DNA of 6,461 bases from positions 1-6,461 of the forward strand of contig CALACW010000075.1 of assembly GCA_937890355.1 (NCBI GenBank). Reading direction: 5' to 3'. Position 1 is the stretch's first letter, and each line of letters starts with the position of its first letter. The notes under the pieces were generated by a model that searched no databases, was not told the origin of the DNA, and worked only from the letters and a program-made list of their open reading frames with translations. The translations under genes were made by a program, and so were the position numbers. Of this stretch, positions 1 through 6,461 are shown one piece after another. The DNA comes from CALACW01 sp002431305. GTDB taxonomy: Bacteria > Bacillota > Clostridia > Oscillospirales > Acutalibacteraceae.

Positions 1-1578
1 ACACGCTGGATGCTCGACGGAAGCGTTGATTTTGACTTTATATGCGAGTCGCTTCTGCCCTCTCAGTGCGAAAAGGGTTCGGCTCCTCTTAAAGTCGGTA
101 AAATGGCGTACGATGTTATCATAGTTCCCGGGTGCGAAACATTGAGAGACACGACGTTTGACAGACTCGAAAAATTCAAATCGGACGGAGGCAGGCTCGT
201 TATTATGGGCAGTACTCCCGTATACGAAAACGCGGTCAGAACCGACAGGGGAGCAAAACTTTCCGACGGTGCGGTCAATATTGCGTTTGACAGATTCGCG
301 CTTCTTGACTCGCTCGGCGACGTAAGGGACGTTACAATAAGAGATATCGACGGTACTCTTACGGATAATTTAATATATCAGTTAAGACGCGACAGCGACT
401 GCGACTGGCTGTTTGTCGCTCATTCGTCAGACCCCGATACGTTCGACGCGGTAATTTACGACGACGTTGCAATAACCGTGCCGGGATATAAAACCATTTA
501 CGTTTACGATACGTTAAGCGGTGAAATAAGAAAAGCCGATTACGAGTATAAGAATAACTCTACCGTAATAAGACACAGAATTCACTCATGCGATTCGCTG
601 TTATTAAAACTCGAAAACAAAAAGAGCGAATGTGATTTTATTTCCGATAAAAAGAACGAGGGGAAGATTTACCCCCTTAACGAGTTTGTCGATTATGAAT
701 TGAGCGAAAAGAACGTACTTTTGCTCGATATGGCTCAGTTTAGAGTCGACTCGGGCGAGTGGCAGGACAGAGAAGAGATATTGAGAGCCAATAATAAAGC
801 GCGTCTTGCAATCGGGCTTAAAAAGCAGACTGGCAACGTCGCCCAGCCGTGGGTTATGGGAGAAGTGAAAAACGAGCATACAATCTCATTCAGATTTACC
901 GTTCACTCCGCAGTTGAAGTTAAAGACGCTCTCTTTGCCGTCGAAAACGCCCAGACCGCGGAAATAACCGTAAACGGCGAAAAAATCGATAATACCCCCG
1001 TCGGATTCTTCTGCGATAAATCGATTGACACTGTAAAACTCCCCGTTCTTCATAAGGGCGATAATATTATAGAACTTACTTTGCCCTTAGGAGAGACGAC
1101 GAGCGCGGAGTGGTGCTATATTCTCGGCGATTTCGGCGTTAAAGTCAGCGGAACATACTCGGAAATTATTGAAAGAAGCGAAAAAGTTTCGTTCTCCGAC
1201 CTTGTTAATCAGGGCTTCCCGTTCTACGGCGGAGAGATTACATATAAATTCGATGTCGAGACAAAGAACGGATTTATGGATATCAATATCCCGCTGTACA
1301 GGGGCGCGGTCATAAAAGTATTTGTTGACGGCGAGGACAGGGGATATATATGCGGTTCTCCGTTTGAGCTTTATGTCGGCGGACTGTCCGACGGCGTTCA
1401 TAAGGTCGAGATTAAATTATTCATACACAGATATAACTGCTTCGGCGCGGTTCATAATACGTATGAAAATCACTCTCACTACGGCCCCGACGGCTGGCGT
1501 ACAAAGGACTGGCATTTCAGTTACGAATATATTTTACGCAGAACGGGTATATATTCCTCGCCGAGAATTAAAGTTTAA
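1..1578 (+). CDS. C-terminal part of a large glycoside hydrolase-like protein (5'-truncated)
   Basis: The frame is open from base 1 (T-R-W before the first Met at 10), so this is the last 525 residues of a longer protein, and the Met at 10 is probably internal. The first ~100 residues look like the glutamine-amidotransferase-like domain found in large clostridial glycosidases: a Rossmann-type strand YDVIIVPG (109-132) is followed by a helix and a GG-hinge strand (GGRLVIMG). A beta-rich segment comes next, and then galactose-binding/jelly-roll-like sequence containing QGFPFYGGEITYKF (1210-1251) and a W/Y-rich end (WRTKDWHFSYEY). The layout recalls GH106/alpha-L-rhamnosidase-like proteins of about 1000 residues. 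That family call comes from recognised sequence character, not an alignment, and no catalytic residue can be assigned because the catalytic domain lies upstream. A likely role is cleavage of plant or host glycans. The gene ends at TAA 1576-1578, just before a strong terminator, so it is the last gene of its transcript. Confidence 0.7.
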   Translation, partial: TRWMLDGSVDFDFICESLLPSQCEKGSAPLKVGKMAYDVIIVPGCETLRDTTFDRLEKFKSDGGRLVIMGSTPVYENAVRTDRGAKLSDGAVNIAFDRFALLDSLGDVRDVTIRDIDGTLTDNLIYQLRRDSDCDWLFVAHSSDPDTFDAVIYDDVAITVPGYKTIYVYDTLSGEIRKADYEYKNNSTVIRHRIHSCDSLLLKLENKKSECDFISDKKNEGKIYPLNEFVDYELSEKNVLLLDMAQFRVDSGEWQDREEILRANNKARLAIGLKKQTGNVAQPWVMGEVKNEHTISFRFTVHSAVEVKDALFAVENAQTAEITVNGEKIDNTPVGFFCDKSIDTVKLPVLHKGDNIIELTLPLGETTSAEWCYILGDFGVKVSGTYSEIIERSEKVSFSDLVNQGFPFYGGEITYKFDVETKNGFMDINIPLYRGAVIKVFVDGEDRGYICGSPFELYVGGLSDGVHKVEIKLFIHRYNCFGAVHNTYENHSHYGPDGWRTKDWHFSYEYILRRTGIYSSPRIKV

Positions 1579-1590
1579 TATTAAATTTTA

Positions 1591-1622
1591 AAAAAGAGGC
1601 TCCGTCGAAAGAGCCTCTTTTT
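1591..1622 (+). terminator. Intrinsic terminator after the glycosidase-like gene
   Basis: A perfect 12-bp stem pairs 1591-1602 (AAAAAGAGGCTC) with 1611-1622 (GAGCCTCTTTTT) around an 8-base loop. It starts 12 bases after the stop codon. The GC-rich core followed by a T run is classical Rho-independent structure. The A run on the other side means it could also work in the reverse direction, although no reverse-strand gene is seen nearby. Confidence 0.93.
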
Positions 1623-1713
1623 ATGTTATATGTAATTGAAATAATCGTCAAAAATGATGTTAATGTAAATAAATTGTAAAAATATTAATGTTTATTCGAC
1701 ATATGTAACAAAA

Positions 1714-1787
1714 TTTACGCACAAATTAAAAATATTTAATATATTCACAGATTGTTAATTGCAATTTAGTTTATATTCAGTTAATAT
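1714..1787 (+). promoter_or_regulatory. Candidate promoter region for the serine hydrolase gene
   Basis: Two overlapping sigma-70-like arrangements are visible in this AT-rich spacer. One is TTTACG (1714-1719), 17 bases, TAATAT (1737-1742). The other is TTGCAA (1759-1764), 17 bases, TAATAT (1782-1787). Each box matches consensus at only about four of six positions, and such AT-rich DNA gives matches by chance. The second would start transcription close to the ribosome binding site, leaving a leader of under 20 bases. A promoter is expected here because a strong terminator lies upstream, but which one is used cannot be decided. Confidence 0.35.
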
Positions 1788-1796
1788 TTCTGTGAA
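1744..1796. repeat. 8-bp inverted repeat flanking the promoter-like boxes
   Basis: TTCACAGA (1744-1751) is the exact reverse complement of TCTGTGAA (1789-1796); the arms are 37 bases apart. The right arm overlaps the ribosome binding site of the serine hydrolase gene, and the pair brackets the promoter candidate TTGCAA/TAATAT. It could be a pair of operator half-sites or a long-loop RNA hairpin hiding the Shine-Dalgarno. It could also be chance in AT-rich DNA. Confidence 0.3.
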
Positions 1797-1800
1797 AGGG
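1794..1800 (+). promoter_or_regulatory. Ribosome binding site deciding the start at 1810
   Basis: GAAAGGG lies 9 bases before ATG 1810. The frame is open further upstream (a TTG at 1759 and a GTG at 1792 are in frame), but those codons lack a Shine-Dalgarno. The peptide they would add also does not resemble the family's N-terminus. The nearby ATG at 1806 is out of frame. ATG 1810 is therefore preferred. Confidence 0.7.
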
Positions 1801-1809
1801 CGTGTATGT

Positions 1810-3393
1810 ATGATAGATATAAAGAAATTACCGAGAGCCGAAAAGGCTTCCGACGTCGGCGTTGACTCTGACGTTGTACGTGAATTCCTTGACGTTCTCG
1901 ACGGGAAAAAACTTAATATGCACTCTGTTATGGTTTTAAGACACGGCAAGGTTGCCGCCGAGTGCTGCTGGGCTCCGTATAAGGCGGATAAGCCCATGTC
2001 CATGTTTTCGTTTTCAAAGGGAATTACCGCTACGGCGATAGGAATAGCTGTCGGCGAGGGGCTTTTGTCGCTGTCGGATAAGATGATAGATTATTTTCCG
2101 TTTGAGTGCAAAACGAAGAGAGACCGCGAACGTTACGCAAAGGTAACGGTTTACGACGTTATCACACACAGAAGCGGTAAGAAAATTCCCGTTATATACG
2201 ACAGCCAGGAGAACAGGTGGGACGAACTTTGGCTCAACGCTCCGTTTAAGGACGAGCCGGGTACGAAGTTTAATTATTTGAGCGAGAATACGTATATGCT
2301 CTCAAAACTTCTTACAAAACTTACGGGACAGACGGTTTCCGAATATCTTACGCCGAGACTTTTTGAACCGCTCGGAATCGATGTTCCGTTTTGGGAGAAA
2401 GACCACGACGGATGCGACGCGGGCGGATGGGGAGCGTTCATGACGCTTGAAGATATCGCGAAAATCGGACAGTGCTACTTACAGCACGGCGAATGGGACG
2501 GCAGACAGATCATTCCCGCAGACTGGATACAGCAGGCGACCGAACCGCACGTTGCAAAGGTTCCGTCTATATTTAACAAGGATACGGGCTACGGCTATCA
2601 GCTTTTCGTTCAGCCGGAGAGAGGAACGTATTCGTTCAACGGACTTTACGGTCAGTTTGTAGTCGTTTATCCCGAATATGACGCGGTATTTGCGTGTACC
2701 TCGGGCGAGTGCGACGAGAACACGTTTATACATATTCTCAACGAGTATTTCCCGAAGGCGTTTCAGTCAGGTAAAATGCCCGAAAATGACAATGAACTTT
2801 TGGCTGCCGTTGCGCACAGAGCCGACCCGTACGTTGCAAAGGCTGTCAGAAACGAGAGCAGAGAACTCTATCTTAAAAATAAGCATATTAAGATAGAGGG
2901 CGATAATTCTTATGCCGGAATCATAGGTCCCAGTACGACGTTTATGCTCTCTAAGCGTTCGGGATGCATTAACGATATCTGCCTTGATTTCGAGGGAGAT
3001 ATTCTTAAAATGTCGTTTGTCGAATCCGACTGCGGAGAACAGACTATTGATGTCGGTCTTGCGGGGGAGCGAATTTACTCTGAAATTATGATTTCGGGTA
3101 TCGGCTTTGAAGTAGCTTCCAGCGCGACATGGAACGAAAAGGGCGACGAACTCACCGTTACGATAGTTCCGCTCGGTTCCGCGCAGGAGAGAATAATGAA
3201 ATTTATTTTCGACGGCGAAAACGTTAAAATCAAAGCATATGCAAATCCCGGATTTTACGAGCTGTTTAACTTCTATCTCATGTTTAACGGCGTTAAGGCT
3301 GTCCCGCCCCTTAAAGTTGCAACAAAACTTTTCGGCGTGTATGCGGATCACATGTATAATCCGAACTATAAGGGAACCATTGAAATGAATTAA
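1810..3393 (+). CDS. Serine hydrolase, beta-lactamase/penicillin-binding-protein fold (class C-like, COG1680 type)
   Basis: A 527-residue protein. Residues ~20-315 form the beta-lactamase-like domain. The nucleophile motif SxxK is S67-F-S-K70, in the context MFSFSKGITATAIG. The second motif is Y156-L-S, where class C enzymes and many esterases have YxN or Yxx. GGWGAFMTLEDIAKIGQ (205-221) is the typical helix following the active-site loop. The third motif region reads N277-G-L-Y-G281-Q in place of KTG/HTG, as in the esterase and peptidase branches, so true beta-lactamase activity is unlikely. A likely role is hydrolysis of an ester, amide or D-amino-acid peptide; the substrate is unknown. No signal peptide or membrane segment is seen, so it is probably cytosolic. 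Residues ~320-527 are an extra, mainly beta-predicted C-terminal region with no recognised domain. The gene appears monocistronic, between a strong terminator and the hsd promoter. Confidence 0.85.
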   Translation: MIDIKKLPRAEKASDVGVDSDVVREFLDVLDGKKLNMHSVMVLRHGKVAAECCWAPYKADKPMSMFSFSKGITATAIGIAVGEGLLSLSDKMIDYFPFECKTKRDRERYAKVTVYDVITHRSGKKIPVIYDSQENRWDELWLNAPFKDEPGTKFNYLSENTYMLSKLLTKLTGQTVSEYLTPRLFEPLGIDVPFWEKDHDGCDAGGWGAFMTLEDIAKIGQCYLQHGEWDGRQIIPADWIQQATEPHVAKVPSIFNKDTGYGYQLFVQPERGTYSFNGLYGQFVVVYPEYDAVFACTSGECDENTFIHILNEYFPKAFQSGKMPENDNELLAAVAHRADPYVAKAVRNESRELYLKNKHIKIEGDNSYAGIIGPSTTFMLSKRSGCINDICLDFEGDILKMSFVESDCGEQTIDVGLAGERIYSEIMISGIGFEVASSATWNEKGDELTVTIVPLGSAQERIMKFIFDGENVKIKAYANPGFYELFNFYLMFNGVKAVPPLKVATKLFGVYADHMYNPNYKGTIEMN

Positions 3394-3424
3394 ATTTTAA
3401 TAAAGACTGTTTTATTCGGTGCGG

Positions 3425-3461
3425 AAACTGTTTTTTTTGCATGGAATGAGACAGTTTTTTT
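3425..3461 (+). terminator. Weak terminator-like hairpin after the serine hydrolase gene
   Basis: AAACTGT (3425-3431) pairs with ACAGTTT (3451-3457) across a 19-base loop and is followed by a T run to 3461. The stem is short and AT-rich, so it would be weak. The left arm can instead pair with AAAAAAACAG (3474-3483) through CTGTTTTTTT (3428-3437), so two folds compete. It lies about 30 bases after the stop codon, where a terminator is expected. Confidence 0.4.
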
Positions 3462-3545
3462 ATTTACACATATAAAAAAACAGAAAAATATTGTCCGAAA
3501 AAACTCTCTTTGATGACGAAATAAAATAAAAAATAATCGATATTG

Positions 3546-3574
3546 TTGAGAATATGGTATTTTTATGCTACAAT
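3546..3574 (+). promoter_or_regulatory. Promoter of the hsdM-hsdS operon
   Basis: A -35 box TTGAGA (3546-3551) and a -10 box TACAAT (3569-3574) are separated by exactly 17 bases, with an extended -10 TG at 3566-3567. Transcription would start near 3581, giving a leader of only ~23 bases that contains the ribosome binding site AAAGGAG (3590-3596), 7 bases before ATG 3604. A small inverted repeat, ATATT (3540-3544) / AATAT (3551-3555), straddles the -35 box. It might be an operator, but 5-bp arms in AT-rich DNA are weak evidence. Confidence 0.8.
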
Positions 3575-3603
3575 ACTGTTATTCATCCTAAAGGAGTTTC
3601 GTC

Positions 3604-5184
3604 ATGGCTACTATAAAGAAAGATTCGGATAGAGAAGAATTATTCCGACGCATATACAAAATAGCAACCGACCTTGTTCATGCGGGGCATGTTGCCGAGT
3701 GGGATTTTAAATCTTATGTACTCGGTACGATGTTTTACCGCTATATTTCGGAAAACTTCACTTCATATGTAAATTCTAATGAACGTGAGGCCGGAGATGA
3801 AAATTTTGACTATGCCAAGATGTCAGACGCAGAGGCGGAACCTGCCCGAGAGGGGTTAGTGCAGGAAAAAGGTTTTTTTATTTTACCCTCTGAGTTGTTC
3901 TGCAATGTCCTTGCCGGTGCGGATAAGGACGAAAATCTGAACGAAACGCTGGAACGCGTATTCAACCACATTGAAAGCAGTGCTGCCAGCGGAGAAGCGG
4001 AAAATGACTTTGCGGGGCTGTTTGATGATTTTGATGTTAACAGTAAGGCTATCGGGGAAACTGTCGCAAAGCGCAATAAAGTACTGGTTGAACTTCTGAA
4101 CGGTGTAGCTCAAATGCCGTTGTTTTCGGCTGACGGGGCTAATCCCGATATGTTCGGCGACGCTTATGAATACCTGATGGGTATGTATGCCGCCAATGCA
4201 GGAAAAAAAGGCGGACAATACTTTACTCCTGCTGACGTTTCGGAACTGTTGGCTCGACTCGGTACTATCGGAAAAACTAAAATTAATAAAGTATATGACC
4301 CGGCATGCGGTTCCGGTTCTTTGCTGCTGAAAGTGGAAAAAGTACTGGGTAAGGACAATATTGAACGAGGATTCTACGGACAGGAGATTGATTTAACTAC
4401 CTACAACCTTTGTCGTATTAATATGTTCTTACATAATATTGATTTTGATAAATTCAGTATTGTGCGTGAAGATACATTGCTCAGTCCGCAGCATTGGGAT
4501 GACCAGCCGTTTGAATTGATTGTATCGAACCCTCCGTTTTCCGTGCCGTGGGAGGGAGACAAAAATCCTTTGCTTATCAATGACCCTCGATTTTCGCCTG
4601 CCGGAGTGCTGGCGCCTGCGTCTAAGGGAGACATGGCGTTTATTATGCACAGTCTTTCGTGGCTTGCATCCAACGGTGCCGCCGCTATCGTTTGTTTTCC
4701 CGGAATTATGTACCGCGGAGGTGCTGAACAAAAAATCCGCAAATATCTGGTGAATAATAACTACGTTGACGCGATAATTCAGCTGCCGTCGAATCTGTTT
4801 TTGAATGTTACGATATCCGTAGACATTATGCTGCTTAAAAAGAACAAAACAGACAACGCTATTCTGTTCGTGGACGCGTCCAAGGAATTTGTGAAGGTTA
4901 CGAAGAACAACCGGCTATCAGATGACAATATCCGGCGTATCGTGTCCGCCGCGGCGGAACGCAGGGACGAGCAGTATTTTGCACGGCTTGTTCCGAATGA
5001 AGAGGTCGGAAATAAGCAGAATAATTACAATCTGTCTGTTTCAACCTATGTGGAGCAGGAGGATACCCGTGAGAAGGTTGACATTGTAAAGCTGAATGCA
5101 GAGATTGCGAAAATCGTCGCACGCGAACAGAAGCTGAGAACGGAAATTGATAGAATTATTGCTGAAATCGGCGGAGAACTGTGA
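3604..5184 (+). CDS. hsdM: Type I restriction-modification system DNA methyltransferase subunit HsdM (N6-adenine)
   Basis: HsdM transfers a methyl group from S-adenosylmethionine to adenine N6 in the target chosen by HsdS. It works as M2S1 methyltransferase and as part of the R2M2S1 restriction complex in the cytoplasm. The 526-residue length matches type IC HsdM (EcoR124I-like, about 520). Residues ~8-165 are the helical HsdM N-terminal domain. The catalytic domain follows: GQYFTP (204-209), SAM-binding motif I DPACGSGSLL (232-241), GQEID (259-263) and the catalytic N-P-P-F (309-312), the form characteristic of N6-adenine enzymes. No key motif is missing. The C-terminal ~35 residues are a charged helix likely to form the coiled coil that contacts HsdS. 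The start is set by AAAGGAG 7 bases upstream. Only 25 bases separate its stop from the hsdS start, so the two are cotranscribed and probably translationally coupled. GC is moderate, well above the AT-rich parts of hsdS. Confidence 0.96.
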   Translation: MATIKKDSDREELFRRIYKIATDLVHAGHVAEWDFKSYVLGTMFYRYISENFTSYVNSNEREAGDENFDYAKMSDAEAEPAREGLVQEKGFFILPSELFCNVLAGADKDENLNETLERVFNHIESSAASGEAENDFAGLFDDFDVNSKAIGETVAKRNKVLVELLNGVAQMPLFSADGANPDMFGDAYEYLMGMYAANAGKKGGQYFTPADVSELLARLGTIGKTKINKVYDPACGSGSLLLKVEKVLGKDNIERGFYGQEIDLTTYNLCRINMFLHNIDFDKFSIVREDTLLSPQHWDDQPFELIVSNPPFSVPWEGDKNPLLINDPRFSPAGVLAPASKGDMAFIMHSLSWLASNGAAAIVCFPGIMYRGGAEQKIRKYLVNNNYVDAIIQLPSNLFLNVTISVDIMLLKKNKTDNAILFVDASKEFVKVTKNNRLSDDNIRRIVSAAAERRDEQYFARLVPNEEVGNKQNNYNLSVSTYVEQEDTREKVDIVKLNAEIAKIVAREQKLRTEIDRIIAEIGGEL

Positions 5185-5197
5185 GCAATTGGTTATT

Positions 5198-5202
5198 GAG
5201 GA
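5198..5202 (+). promoter_or_regulatory. Ribosome binding site of hsdS
   Basis: GAGGA lies 7 bases before ATG 5210 and only 4 before the adjacent in-frame ATG 5207. The spacing favours 5210, giving a protein beginning MSKLEELI. Using 5207 would merely add one Met. Confidence 0.65.
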
Positions 5203-5209
5203 TTGAATG

Positions 5210-6461
<1,252 letters not shown>

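Noticed and set aside
10..12. ATG at 10 as the true start of the glycosidase-like protein
   Set aside because: The frame is open to base 1, no ribosome binding site can be seen, and the sequence begins inside a recognisable domain. The gene is simply cut by the window edge.
1759..1809. An upstream TTG start for the serine hydrolase adding 17 residues
   Set aside because: It has no Shine-Dalgarno, lies in the promoter-like AT-rich spacer, and the added peptide is not family-like. ATG 1810 has GAAAGGG at good spacing.
2767..3351. A 194-codon reverse-strand open frame inside the serine hydrolase gene
   Set aside because: It lies wholly opposite a gene with clear family motifs, has no ribosome binding site or recognisable domain, and is an antisense shadow of the biased codon use.
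1810..3393. Calling the serine hydrolase an antibiotic-resistance beta-lactamase
   Set aside because: It lacks a KTG-type third motif and any signal peptide, and the sequence fits the broad esterase/peptidase branch better.
4401..4742. Overlapping reverse-strand open frames opposite the catalytic part of hsdM
   Set aside because: They are antisense to conserved methyltransferase motifs, have no protein-family character, and overlap each other in different frames.

Overview
The window carries four genes, all on the + strand: the 3' part of a large carbohydrate-active-enzyme-like protein, a complete serine hydrolase of the beta-lactamase/esterase fold, a complete type I restriction-modification methyltransferase gene (hsdM), and its specificity gene (hsdS), which is still open at the right edge. 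Gene density, AGGAG-type ribosome binding sites, standard codon use and moderate GC suggest an anaerobic gut-type Firmicute (Clostridia-like). This is inferred from style and protein flavour; no marker gene proves it.

Layout: 1-1578 is the truncated glycosidase-like gene, closed by a strong hairpin terminator (1591-1622). After an AT-rich spacer with promoter-like boxes and an 8-bp inverted repeat, 1810-3393 encodes the serine hydrolase. The spacer 3394-3603 holds a weak terminator-like hairpin and a near-ideal sigma-70-type promoter (3546-3574) with a short leader. That promoter starts an hsdM (3604-5184) - hsdS (5210 to beyond the right edge) operon. The gene order and the 4-residue helix repeat in HsdS resemble the type IC family (EcoR124I group). 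In that family hsdR usually follows hsdS, but no hsdR is visible here.

How it works: two HsdM and one HsdS form the adenine methyltransferase, and adding HsdR gives the restriction enzyme. HsdS chooses the split DNA target through two target recognition domains.

The most interesting part is hsdS. It contains two tandem-repeat tracts of different kinds. A 12-bp repeat (5760-5796) encodes TAEL units in the central spacer helix, the element whose copy number sets the spacing between the two half-sites in EcoR124I/EcoDXXI. A perfect tetranucleotide ACAG tract (6408-6461, at least 13.5 units) lies at the extreme 3' end and runs off the window. It encodes an RQTD peptide repeat. Because the unit is 4 bp, slippage shifts the downstream frame, so the locus is a strong candidate for a phase-variable type I system. 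The recognition-domain segments of hsdS are also far more AT-rich than its conserved segments, as expected of exchanged modules.
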